Shown here piece by piece: positions 22,605 through 30,827 of a DNA stretch of 63,641 bases. Every line of letters begins with the position of its first letter. Positions within the stretch are counted from its first letter, which is position 1. A program made the translations under genes and the position numbers. This DNA is from Rhodomicrobium sp. Az07 (lineage in GTDB: Bacteria > Pseudomonadota > Alphaproteobacteria > Rhizobiales > Rhodomicrobiaceae): contig NZ_JAHFZG010000019.1 in NCBI RefSeq assembly GCF_018619475.1, positions 1-63,641 on the forward strand. The letters run 5' to 3'. Under the pieces are notes generated by a model, which ran no database searches, was not told the origin of the DNA, and saw nothing but the letters and a program-made list of their open reading frames with translations.

Positions 22605-23004
22605 CAACCCCTCACTGTGTGTCCGTTCCGCAACTTTTCGGCGAATCCGATAAAAAGACACGCAAAAGTAGTTGCGCCCTGGCATTTCTCGCTATAGTTG
22701 TATTTCTAACGAGGCAAGAGAGTTACACGAACTTGTAGCTCAGCCGGTTAACAGGGTCGTCGCTCAACTCATTGGAGAGCATGCTCTCGTGCATCGTTAG
22801 TGGTCCCAGCTCATCCATGCCCAAGGATGACTTCGACCATTTCCCTCTCAAGTGCCCAGAAGGCCGGACCCCTGCCCCACCCGGGTCCGGCCAACTCTAT
22901 TTCAGGCGCTCCACAGCTTCAAGCTGAGATTGTGGTTGCTCGTTCAGCAAAGCTGCCCTGAAGGCGGACACCTCCATTTTCGGGAACGGTCGATAGCTCC
23001 GAAG
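22605..23004. other. Intergenic region with inverted repeats
   Basis: This 400-base gap between ribA and the SDR gene has no convincing gene. It holds a perfect 14-bp palindrome GAGAGCATGCTCTC at 22775-22788 and a 10-bp inverted repeat GGCCGGACCC/GGGTCCGGCC at 22862-22892 with an 11-base loop. The latter could end ribA transcription on the leftward strand, but its T-tail is weak. Confidence 0.5.
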
Positions 23005-24156
23005 TCAGGGATGCCGCGCAGGCGACAGCGGATGCTCACACCCATCAATAGCGTCCAGCCCGGCGTCGCCGAGAAGATGACCAGCCTTGTCGCGCTTCGT
23101 CGTGAGGTACTTCACATTATGCGCTGTCGGCCGCGTCAATACCCGGTGGGTGGACAGGACGTCGAGCCCGCCGTCGCGCAGCGCCTTGATCTTGAGCGGG
23201 TTGTTCGTCATCAGCCGCACAGACGTAAAGCCCAGAAGCCTCAGCATGTCCGCCGCGAAATCGAAGCGGCGCTGATCCTGCCCGAAGCCAAGAAGCTCGT
23301 CCGCGTCGTAGGTGTCGAAGCCCTGATCCTGAAGCCGGTACGCGCGTATCTTGTTCGCTATGCCGTTGCCGCGCCCCTCCTGGTCGAGATAAAGCACCGC
23401 GCCGCCGCCCTGCTCCGCCATGGCCCGCACCGTGCCTCGAAGTTGCTCGCCGCAGTCGCATTTGAGGCTGCCGAACAGGTCGCCGGTAAGGCAGGCCGAG
23501 TGGATACGCACGGATATGGGCTTGCCCGGCGTCGGATTGCCGACGAGGATCGCGATCTGGTCGCGAAATCCATCGCCGCCGCGAAACACGACGAACTCGC
23601 AGCTGCCAGCGCCTTCGAGAGGCACAAAGGCGCGCGACACGATCTTGAGCGCGTTGGCCTCGCGGTCGCGAAAACCGAAAACGTCTTCGGCGTCGACGGT
23701 CAGGAGCGGCAGCGCATCCTGTGCGCTCGCGCCTCGGTCGGCAACAAGCACGGCGGGTAGAAGAAGCGCCAGATTTGCGAGCGCAAGGCCCGCAACCTCG
23801 GCGCGGTCGGCGGCGCGGAAACTCTCTTGGGCGGCGGCCGTCGCACGCTCGTCACGGCCGAAATAGGCGTCGAGCGTCTGCATTGTAAACGGCTCCAGCC
23901 TCAGCGCCGCAACCGGCCTGATCCATTGGCCAGCGGAGAGGATCTTTTCGCCCGGCACGATCAGGCGGGCGCTGCCGTCCCCGCGCTGCAAGAACGCCAT
24001 CGCGGCTTCGGTCGCGCCGTCGACGGGAAATGCCACAAGAGCGGCGCTTCCAGAGCGGACCGCCACCGGGCGTGCCGCGCGAAACTCCGCGATCGCGCGT
24101 TCGACCGCGATCTGCCGTGCGTCGCCGAAAGGAGAAGAGGCATTAGCGCTTTCCAT
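23005..24156 (-). CDS. ribA: GTP cyclohydrolase II RibA
   Basis: First committed enzyme of riboflavin synthesis. The 383-residue product carries the GTP cyclohydrolase II domain in its C-terminal half: zinc ligands in CLTGDLFGSLKCDC near residue 250, the LDQEGRGNGIANK catalytic segment near 285 and TNNPLKIK near 340. The N-terminal half (about 1-190) is the diverged extension seen in long alphaproteobacterial RibA proteins and lacks recognisable RibB motifs. No FMN riboswitch is visible upstream. Confidence 0.92.
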   Translation of the reverse strand: MESANASSPFGDARQIAVERAIAEFRAARPVAVRSGSAALVAFPVDGATEAAMAFLQRGDGSARLIVPGEKILSAGQWIRPVAALRLEPFTMQTLDAYFGRDERATAAAQESFRAADRAEVAGLALANLALLLPAVLVADRGASAQDALPLLTVDAEDVFGFRDREANALKIVSRAFVPLEGAGSCEFVVFRGGDGFRDQIAILVGNPTPGKPISVRIHSACLTGDLFGSLKCDCGEQLRGTVRAMAEQGGGAVLYLDQEGRGNGIANKIRAYRLQDQGFDTYDADELLGFGQDQRRFDFAADMLRLLGFTSVRLMTNNPLKIKALRDGGLDVLSTHRVLTRPTAHNVKYLTTKRDKAGHLLGDAGLDAIDGCEHPLSPARHP

Positions 24157-24543
24157 AGCCTACCCTGTTAAAGCCGCCGGATGCGCGGACGCAAAGCCCG
24201 TGCATTCGAACGGAAACAAACCAAGCCGCGCGCGCAAGCGCGGAGGCGAATGATGGTGAATGGCAACCCTGCGCCGCATCTCGCGCGCAAGGCTCGTTCG
24301 CACGATTTCGAGCGGCGTGCCCCAAGAGTAAGAGTCGCCCTTCCGCTCCAAAAGCGCAAGCGTTCCACCGAGCACCGTCGGCCCGCCGGTAAAAACCGGC
24401 AAGCGGGCTGATGCGCCTGCTGGAAGCGCAAGCTTTGGTCCGTCTGAGATCATGCAACAGTGTTACATAGGAGGCATAGCGTCGCATTGGAAGCTTTGCC
24501 ATGGGGTGTCACGCTTTTTTTATGAGCGCGATTTACGCGGCAT
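24157..24543. other. Intergenic region upstream of ribA
   Basis: A 387-base gap between the ribA start and the end of uppP. A 97-codon open frame (24160-24453, leftward) stops 3 bases before the ribA ATG and could in principle be coupled to it, but it has no ribosome-binding site, its last third is Arg/His-rich as expected from a chance frame, and it matches no family I know. I do not call it a gene. Confidence 0.35.
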
Positions 24544-25368
24544 TTACCCTGTCCCGTTCGCAGGCCACGCGTTGAAAACGTAGATGACCGCGAGAATGAA
24601 GGTGCCGAACGCGATGCGGTAATACGCGAAGGGCGCGAAGCCGATGCGCGTCACGATGGCGAGGAACGGCTTGACCACGAGCATTGCCGCGATGAACGCA
24701 GCGACAAATCCCACGGCGATCACGCCCGCGTCGCCGCTCGAAAGCTCGTGGCGGCTCTTGAAGGCGTCGTATGCGAATGCCCCCGTCATCGTCGGGATCG
24801 ACAGGAAGAAGGAGAACTCCGCAGCCGCGCGCCGCTCAAGGCCGAGAAGCAGACCGGCGATAATGGTCGCGCCCGAGCGAGACACGCCGGGAATCAGCGC
24901 GAGCGCCTGACCGCAGCCGACGAGAAAACTCGTCTTGAGCGGAACATTGTCCGCCTCAGTGTAGAGCACGCGCTTTTGTGTTTCTTCCGCGATCAGGATG
25001 ACGATCCCGCCGACGATAAGGGCGACCGCCACGACGACCGGCGAGAAGAGCACGGACTTGATGAAGCTGTGGAGCGTCGCCCCAAGCAACAGCGCGGGCA
25101 GGAACGCGACGAGAATCGACAGCGCGAATCGTCGCGCCGCCGGGTCGGTCGGCAGGCCGAACAAGGTGCCGAAAAGCTTCCGGAAGTAGAGGATGATCAG
25201 CGCGAGGATGGCGCCCAGCTGTATCATCACCTCGAACGTCTTGCCGGGTGGCCCCTTGAAGCCAAGAAGTTCGCCGAAGACGATCAGATGACCTGTTGAG
25301 GAGACGGGCAGAAACTCGGTCAGCCCCTCTATGACGCCTAGCACTGCCGCTTGAATATAAATATCCAC
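24544..25368 (-). CDS. uppP: Undecaprenyl-diphosphatase UppP (BacA)
   Basis: Inner-membrane phosphatase that recycles undecaprenyl diphosphate for peptidoglycan and other envelope polymers; linked to bacitracin resistance. The 274-residue polytopic protein has both signature motifs: EGLTEFLPVSSTGHLI near residue 14-29 and PGVSRSGATI near residue 160-170. Length and hydrophobic pattern are typical. Starts 82 bases from the divergent gene at 25450. Confidence 0.96.
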   Translation of the reverse strand: MDIYIQAAVLGVIEGLTEFLPVSSTGHLIVFGELLGFKGPPGKTFEVMIQLGAILALIILYFRKLFGTLFGLPTDPAARRFALSILVAFLPALLLGATLHSFIKSVLFSPVVVAVALIVGGIVILIAEETQKRVLYTEADNVPLKTSFLVGCGQALALIPGVSRSGATIIAGLLLGLERRAAAEFSFFLSIPTMTGAFAYDAFKSRHELSSGDAGVIAVGFVAAFIAAMLVVKPFLAIVTRIGFAPFAYYRIAFGTFILAVIYVFNAWPANGTG

Positions 25369-25449
25369 CTTGTGGCCTCGCTTGTCCCACCGCGAAGCGG
25401 TTTAGGCGCGAGGCGTGGGCGGCGCAACCCCGATGGACAGGAAACAACC

Positions 25450-26037
25450 ATGTTCGCAAAGAATTTCACCAGACGGGGCAGCATGGCCGCACTTGCGTGT
25501 GGCGCGGCTTCAATCGCAATGCAGGATGGAAGCGCTGTCGCCGCGCCGGCCGCGCCAGCCGGACTCGTGGTCCTCACGGTCGGCGGCCTGGTCGGCGCGC
25601 CGAATCGCCCGCCCTCGGAGCAGAAGCGCGACCGCCTGTTTTATTCCAACAACATAGAATTCGAGCAGGCACGTGCCTTTTCTTACGGCGATCTTCTCAG
25701 TTTCTCGCCCGCCGTTGTGACGGGCCTGGACGAAGCAGGCATCGCTCACGTCTACAAGGGACCGCTGCTGCACGATGTTCTGGCGACCGCCTTGCCGCTT
25801 GCCGACGCGAAGACGGCGCGCCTGTCCGCGCTCGACGGGTTCGCGGCCGAACTGTCGCTCGACACGGTCTATTCCGAGCGATGGGTTCTCGCGCTCGAGG
25901 CGGACGGCAACGCCTTCGGCCTTGGCGACTTCGGCCCGATCTATCTCGTGCGCGAACTTCCGGCGGGAACCAAGAGAACCGAGGAAGAGGAGGCGCGCTG
26001 GGTTTTCGCCCTTTATTATATCGACCTATTGGCTTGA
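25450..26037 (+). CDS. Exported protein with molybdopterin-binding-oxidoreductase-like fold
   Basis: A 195-residue exported protein. After a basic N-terminus with RR and a hydrophobic signal (to about residue 33), the body resembles the small single-domain proteins related to the sulfite-oxidase molybdopterin-binding domain: YKGPLLHDVL near residue 97, SALDGFAAEL near 120 and LALEADGNAF followed by DFGPIYLV near 150-170. No obvious Cys molybdenum ligand is seen, so it may not bind cofactor. Start chosen at 25450; no upstream alternative has a signal. Function unknown. Confidence 0.65.
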   Translation: MFAKNFTRRGSMAALACGAASIAMQDGSAVAAPAAPAGLVVLTVGGLVGAPNRPPSEQKRDRLFYSNNIEFEQARAFSYGDLLSFSPAVVTGLDEAGIAHVYKGPLLHDVLATALPLADAKTARLSALDGFAAELSLDTVYSERWVLALEADGNAFGLGDFGPIYLVRELPAGTKRTEEEEARWVFALYYIDLLA

Positions 26038-26097
26038 CATCCTGACTTCAGCTTCGAAGATGCGCCGACTTGAATTTTGGCGCGGCTGGAGCGGGAC

Positions 26098-26973
26098 ATG
26101 ACGAAGTCGTTTCTTGGCATAATCGGCGGATCGGGGCTGTACGATCTGCCGGGACTGGAAAACAAACGCAAGGTGAAGGTGCCTTCACCGTGGGGCGAGC
26201 CGTCGTCTGACGTGCTTCTCGGAGAGATCAGCGGTCTTTCGGTCGCGTTTCTGCCGCGTCACGGCGAGGGCCATGTCCAGTCGCCGTCATCCATCAACTA
26301 CCGCGCCAACATCGACGTCCTGAAGCGCGTCGGCGTGACCGACCTCGTTTCGGTTTCGGCCTGCGGTTCGTTCAGGGAAGAACTGCCGCCCGGACATTTC
26401 GTGCTCGTGGATCAGTTCATCGACCGCACCTTCGCGCGCGAAAAGTCGTTCTTCGGCGCGGGCTGCGTCGCGCATGTGCCGATGGCCGACCCCGTAAGCC
26501 CACGCCTTGCGGACCGGATCGAAGCGGCCGCGAAGGCCGAGGACATCACCCATACGCGAGGCGGCACCTATCTCGTGATGGAGGGCCCGCAGTTTTCGAC
26601 GCGCGCCGAGTCCTTCATGTACAAGGCCTGGGGATGCAGCGTCATCGGCATGACGAACATGCCCGAAGCGAAACTCGCCCGCGAGGCAGAGCTTTGCTAC
26701 GCCACCATCGCCATGGTCACGGACTTCGACTGCTGGCACGAGGAGCACGACGACGTCGACATGAAAGCGATCATTCGCATCATGAAGGAGAATTCCGAGA
26801 AGGCGAGCCGCCTTGTGGCACGCCTCGCCGCCGACTTCCCGCGCGAGCACGAGCCTTGCCCCATCGGCTCCGACCGGGCGCTCGAACATGCCATCGTCAC
26901 GTCGCGGGATGCGCGCGATCCCGCGCTGCTTGCGAAGCTCGACGCCGTCGCCGGGCGCGTGCTGAACAGATAG
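26098..26973 (+). CDS. mtnP: S-methyl-5'-thioadenosine phosphorylase
   Basis: Cleaves methylthioadenosine (from polyamine or quorum-signal synthesis) to adenine and methylthioribose-1-phosphate. 291 residues. The family motifs are clear: GIIGGSGLYDLPG at the N-terminus, PRHGEGH near residue 47, INYRANI near 60, and EGPQFSTRAES with GMTNMPEAKLAREAE near 165-200; the TDFDCW segment is typical of MTA phosphorylases rather than purine nucleoside phosphorylases. It starts 60 bases after the preceding gene. Confidence 0.93.
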   Translation: MTKSFLGIIGGSGLYDLPGLENKRKVKVPSPWGEPSSDVLLGEISGLSVAFLPRHGEGHVQSPSSINYRANIDVLKRVGVTDLVSVSACGSFREELPPGHFVLVDQFIDRTFAREKSFFGAGCVAHVPMADPVSPRLADRIEAAAKAEDITHTRGGTYLVMEGPQFSTRAESFMYKAWGCSVIGMTNMPEAKLAREAELCYATIAMVTDFDCWHEEHDDVDMKAIIRIMKENSEKASRLVARLAADFPREHEPCPIGSDRALEHAIVTSRDARDPALLAKLDAVAGRVLNR

Positions 26974-27051
26974 GGCTCCCTGACAAAGTAAAGGGCGGAC
27001 CGTCGTTTCCAACATGCCCGCCCGTTTCAAACGCCGCTTGAAGTTCAGAGC

Positions 27052-27726
27052 TTACGCAGGCCGATGCGCGCCTGTCTCGGGGAGCGTCTCGTCCGCGCCA
27101 CGTTCGCGCGCGCCAAGCGCCGCGAAAATCAGGCTGAAGCCGGTCAGCAGCAATTCGATGCCGACAAACAGGCCGAGCACCCACAAGCCGGTCGAGGGCC
27201 ACCCCGCAATCACGAGCGCCGCGATCAGGAAATCAACCAGCGCGACGAACAGCAGGAGAACCCACCGTCCCGTGTCGGGCTTGATCGAGAAAGCGAACGC
27301 GATGGTCGCGATGCCGTGCGCGATGAAGTAGGCCGTCATCACAAGCGTGAGCGAAAGCGAACCCTGCACGGGGAACAGCGCGAGGACCAGGCCGAGAATC
27401 GCCATCAGCGCCGAAAGCAGGATGCGCCAGACATAACCGGGCGCCCGCGGCGAGCGGATGGTCGAGACGGCCGAGAAGACGCCCGCGAAGAACAGGAGCC
27501 AGCCGACAAAGGCGGCGACCGCGATGGAGGCGAGCACCGGCACGGCTATGGCCGCCGCGCCGAGCAGCACGAGAAGGACGCCCTCCGCCGTGAACCATTT
27601 CCAATGTTCGCGGAGGCCCTTTTTGACAACGGCTTCCAGTTCCTTTTCAGCGGCTTCGAATTTCTTCGGGTCGAACCCTTGCGAGCGGTCTGGGACGGAA
27701 CGTTCGGGGATGCTGGGGGAAGTCAT
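27052..27726 (-). CDS. HdeD-like (DUF308) membrane protein
   Basis: Integral membrane protein of the HdeD/DUF308 family, 224 residues, with about six hydrophobic segments in paired repeats after a cytoplasmic N-terminus (about 1-45). The start at 27726 is chosen because AAGGAG lies about seven bases upstream; an earlier Met at 27780 lacks this. HdeD is linked to acid resistance in E. coli, but the family's general role is not defined. Confidence 0.82.
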   Translation of the reverse strand: MTSPSIPERSVPDRSQGFDPKKFEAAEKELEAVVKKGLREHWKWFTAEGVLLVLLGAAAIAVPVLASIAVAAFVGWLLFFAGVFSAVSTIRSPRAPGYVWRILLSALMAILGLVLALFPVQGSLSLTLVMTAYFIAHGIATIAFAFSIKPDTGRWVLLLFVALVDFLIAALVIAGWPSTGLWVLGLFVGIELLLTGFSLIFAALGARERGADETLPETGAHRPA

Positions 27727-27958
27727 GGGCAACTCCTTCGGTGTCGGGGCGGATGCACGCTTGCTCGATCGGTCTGGCAAAAATCAAAGTCTGTGAGGGG
27801 TCGGGAGGCGGCGCCCCTCTGGACGCCTGTCGCTTTCACAGGCACCATCCCGTTTTAGAACGCGCGCCGTTTCGGCAGGCTTGCGCGAACCTGAACAAAT
27901 CGATCAATCGAACGGTTAATCGCGCGGCGCGATCCGACCGGCAGCGAAGACGGCTTCC

Positions 27959-28798
27959 ATGAACTATCGCCACGCTTTCCATGCGGGAAACTTCGCGGAC
28001 GTGATCAAGCACGCCGTGCTCGCTTTCTGCGTCGACTACCTCTTGCGGAAGGAGAACCCGCTCTGTCTGGTCGATGCGCATGGCGGCGCGGGGCTTTACG
28101 ATCTGCGCTCGGAAGAGGCCGAGAAGACGGGCGAGTGGGCGCGCGGCGTCGGCGCGCTGATGCAAGCCGCTCCCGGTGCGGCGGAGGGAGCGGCGGCGGC
28201 GCTGGAGCCGTATTTGCGCCTCGTGCGGGAGGATGCCGCGGAAGGGTTCTATCCGGGCTCGCCGCTTCTGCTCGCGCGGCGGCTTCGCCCGCAGGACAGG
28301 CTGATCGCGAACGAGCTGCACGAATCCACGCGCGATGCGCTGCGCGGCACGTTGGCTGAATTTCCGGGCGCGCGCGTGACCGGCGTCGATGCCTATGAGT
28401 GCATCCGCGCAGCGATCCCGCCGAAGGAGCGGCGCGGCCTCGTGCTGATCGACCCGCCCTTCGAGGAAAAGGACGAGTTCGAAACCTTGATCAGGCAGAT
28501 GCGCGAATGGAAGAAGCGCTGGGCGACGGGGGTTTACCTGCTGTGGTATCCGATCAAGGCGACTTCGCCAACCGGCTCACTCAAGGCTGAAGCGGCGGCG
28601 CTCGGCCTGCCGCGCACGTGGTGCGTCGAAACGCTGATCTATCCGCGCGGCCGTGCGTTGAGCCTGAATGGCTGCGGGCTGATCCTGTTCAACGCGCCCT
28701 ATACCGTGCCCGAGGCGGTCGAGACGGCGCTTCCCGCGCTTGCCGACGCAATGCGCCTGCACGAGACGCACACGGCGTGGCTCGTCCCCGGCGCATGA
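27959..28798 (+). CDS. rlmJ: 23S rRNA (adenine(2030)-N6)-methyltransferase RlmJ
   Basis: SAM-dependent methyltransferase that makes m6A2030 in 23S rRNA. 279 residues, matching the family. Diagnostic features are the N-terminal NYRHAFHAGNFADVIKHAVL, the SAM-pocket acidic segment VDAHGGAG and the catalytic motif LIDPPFE near residue 162. Convergent with the bactofilin gene, with 16 bases between the stops. Confidence 0.94.
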   Translation: MNYRHAFHAGNFADVIKHAVLAFCVDYLLRKENPLCLVDAHGGAGLYDLRSEEAEKTGEWARGVGALMQAAPGAAEGAAAALEPYLRLVREDAAEGFYPGSPLLLARRLRPQDRLIANELHESTRDALRGTLAEFPGARVTGVDAYECIRAAIPPKERRGLVLIDPPFEEKDEFETLIRQMREWKKRWATGVYLLWYPIKATSPTGSLKAEAAALGLPRTWCVETLIYPRGRALSLNGCGLILFNAPYTVPEAVETALPALADAMRLHETHTAWLVPGA

Positions 28799-28814
28799 AG
28801 CGCGGACGAAAAAA

Positions 28815-29300
28815 TCAATAGCCGCCGTCGTTGCTGGAGGCGAAGACATCGCTGTTCGAGGCATTCAGATCGAGCACGGCCTCGCCCTGCGTCTTCACCG
28901 GCGCGCTGGGCTCATCGAAGGAGCGCTCATCCTCGGTCCAGCGCAGCGTGCCGTCGTAGCGCGTGCCCATTTCGATGCCGATGCCCTGATGGAAGATGTC
29001 ACCTTCGACCTTCGCCGAGGATTGCAGCATGACGCGGCGGCCGCGAATGGTGCCGTTCACCTTGCCCTGCACGGTGACTTCCTGATTGGCGATGATGCCG
29101 CCATTCACACGACCGTTCGATGTCACGATGAGCGAGGTGCAATAGATGTTGCCCTCGATGACGCCGTCAAGCGTCACGCTGCCGGTGGAGGTCACGTCGC
29201 CGATGATCGTGAGATCGTTCGAAATATTGGAATCGCCGGTGGAATGCACGCTGCGGCTCGGCGTGACGGGCGAATAATTCGGGGCAAACGGTGTCGCCAT
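28815..29300 (-). CDS. Bactofilin
   Basis: Polymer-forming cytoskeletal protein (bactofilin/DUF583), 161 residues. A disordered N-terminus (to about residue 25) is followed by a beta-helix of short repeats rich in G, V and D/N (segments LTIIGDVTSTGSV, LDGVIEGNIYC, VNGGIIANQEVTVQGKVNG) to about residue 115, and an acidic tail. In Caulobacter and relatives bactofilins position wall-synthesis proteins, for example at stalks. A perfect CtrA box lies 122 bases upstream, suggesting cell-cycle control. Confidence 0.92.
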   Translation of the reverse strand: MATPFAPNYSPVTPSRSVHSTGDSNISNDLTIIGDVTSTGSVTLDGVIEGNIYCTSLIVTSNGRVNGGIIANQEVTVQGKVNGTIRGRRVMLQSSAKVEGDIFHQGIGIEMGTRYDGTLRWTEDERSFDEPSAPVKTQGEAVLDLNASNSDVFASSNDGGY

Positions 29301-29422
29301 GGGTGACCTTCAAGCGTGACGAGTGGCGTTGATCCAGAGCGGATGCCGGCTGCGTTTTTCGCGGCCGTTCCGCCTGTCTAGCCGGTCATTCCGGGCATTT
29401 GCAAGGCAAAGCTTTGCCGATT

Positions 29423-29437
29423 TTAATAAAGCGTTAA
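29423..29437. promoter_or_regulatory. Perfect CtrA-box motif upstream of bactofilin
   Basis: TTAA-TAAAGCG-TTAA, an exact TTAA-N7-TTAA match 122 bases upstream of the bactofilin start, between the asd terminator and the bactofilin gene. Function inferred from the motif and position. Confidence 0.6.
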
Positions 29438-29467
29438 AGGCTTGCCACGCTTCGGACAGGCGCACAT

Positions 29468-29494
29468 GAAAACGGCCGGGTGAGTCCCCGGCCG
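29468..29494 (-). terminator. Rho-independent terminator of asd
   Basis: Leftward strand: CGGCCGGG-GACTCA-CCCGGCCG, a perfect 8-bp stem, followed by TTTTC. It is 29 bases beyond the asd stop. Confidence 0.9.
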
Positions 29495-29522
29495 CGACTT
29501 GCATCTGTCCGAAAGTCGGGAA

Positions 29523-30548
29523 TTACGCCCGCTTCTCGATAAGCCCGCGATTGATGATCAGCTCCGCGATCTGCACGGTGTTGAGCGCCGCGCCCTTGCG
29601 GAGATTGTCGGACACCACCCACAGCGACAGGCCATTTTCCACCGTCGGATCTTCGCGGATGCGGCTGACATAGGTCGCGTAATCGCCGACGCATTCAACC
29701 GGCGTGATGTAGCCGCCATCCTCGCGCTTGTCGATCACGAGCAGGCCCGGCGCTTCGCGCAGAATGTCGCGCGCTTCCTTCGCGGAGATCGGGTTCTCGA
29801 ACTCGATATTCACCGCCTCGGAATGGCCGACGAACACCGGCACGCGGACGCAAGTGGCGACGAGCTTGATCTTCGGATCGAGGATCTTCTTCGTCTCGAC
29901 GACCATCTTCCACTCTTCCTTGGTGAAGCCGTCATCGAGGAACACGTCGATATGCGGGATCACGTTGAACGCGATCTGCTTGGTGAAGACCTCGGGCGTC
30001 GGCTCGTCGGTGACGTAGATGCCCTTCGTCTGGTTCCAGAGTTCGTCCATCGCTTCCTTGCCGGCGCCGGACACGGACTGATAGGTGTCGACAACGACGC
30101 GCTTGATCTTCGCGGCATCGTGCAACGGCTTCAGCGCCACGACGAGCTGCGCGGTCGAACAGTTCGGGTTCGCGATGATGTTCTTCTTGCGGAAGCCCGC
30201 GACGGCGTCGGCGTTCACCTCCGGCACGATCAGCGGCACGTCCATATCGTAACGCCACGCGCTTGAATTATCGATGACCACGCAGCCCGTGCGCGCGATC
30301 TTCGGCGCCCACTCCTTCGAGACATCGCCGCCCGCGGACAACAGCGCGAAATCGCAACGCGAGAAGTCGAACGTCGCCAAATCCTGGCATTTGAGCGTCT
30401 TGTCGCCGAACGAAACTTCCATGCCGACCGAGCGGCGCGACGCAATCGCGAAAACCTCTTTCACCGGGAATTCGCGCTCGTCGAGGATGTTCATCATTTC
30501 GCGACCCACATTGCCCGTGGCGCCGACGACAGCGACGTTATAACTCAT
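29523..30548 (-). CDS. asd: Aspartate-semialdehyde dehydrogenase
   Basis: NADPH-dependent enzyme of the aspartate pathway to lysine/diaminopimelate, threonine and methionine. 341 residues. The Rossmann motif VVGATGNVGREM is at the N-terminus, the active-site cysteine is in ANPNCSTAQLV near residue 130, and the substrate-binding YQSVSGAGKEA segment is near 155-165. The start at 30548 has AAGGA nine bases upstream; the longer open frame upstream is not used. Divergent from the ferredoxin-ferritin gene. Confidence 0.96.
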   Translation of the reverse strand: MSYNVAVVGATGNVGREMMNILDEREFPVKEVFAIASRRSVGMEVSFGDKTLKCQDLATFDFSRCDFALLSAGGDVSKEWAPKIARTGCVVIDNSSAWRYDMDVPLIVPEVNADAVAGFRKKNIIANPNCSTAQLVVALKPLHDAAKIKRVVVDTYQSVSGAGKEAMDELWNQTKGIYVTDEPTPEVFTKQIAFNVIPHIDVFLDDGFTKEEWKMVVETKKILDPKIKLVATCVRVPVFVGHSEAVNIEFENPISAKEARDILREAPGLLVIDKREDGGYITPVECVGDYATYVSRIREDPTVENGLSLWVVSDNLRKGAALNTVQIAELIINRGLIEKRA

Positions 30549-30738
30549 GGTCTCGTCCTTTTCTGAGATGCGCGGAATGTATGCGTGCTTTGCCTTCGTG
30601 AAAAGAGTTTTTGCAGCGGGAGGATTTCCCTCTCCGAGGACGTTGCCCGCTTTTTCGGCAAGTTGAACAGTAGATGTGCAAAATGTTGACGACAGCAAAA
30701 AAATATCCGTCGCGACAAAAGCCACGGTTTCGGTAAAT

Positions 30739-30753
30739 TTACACTTAGTGTAA
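30739..30753. promoter_or_regulatory. 15-bp palindromic operator candidate
   Basis: TTACACT-T-AGTGTAA, a perfect 7-bp inverted repeat about a central T, in the divergent intergenic region. It is 74 bases upstream of the ferredoxin-ferritin ATG and 190 bases from the asd ATG. The regulator is unknown; the TACA/TGTA arms are reminiscent of winged-helix repressor sites. Confidence 0.55.
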
Positions 30754-30827
30754 TTTCAGACCTCGCAAGGTCGGGCGATCCGGCAACGAACAGCAGTCTC
30801 GTGCTCCGGCGCGAAAAAGGAGATACC

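Noticed and set aside
22730-22810. tRNA-like start (GTAGCTCAGCCGG) in the ribA/SDR gap
   Set aside because: No acceptor, anticodon or T stems can be formed; only a short resemblance.
24160-24453. 97-codon frame ending 3 bases before ribA
   Set aside because: No ribosome-binding site and no family; kept only as a note in the gap entry.
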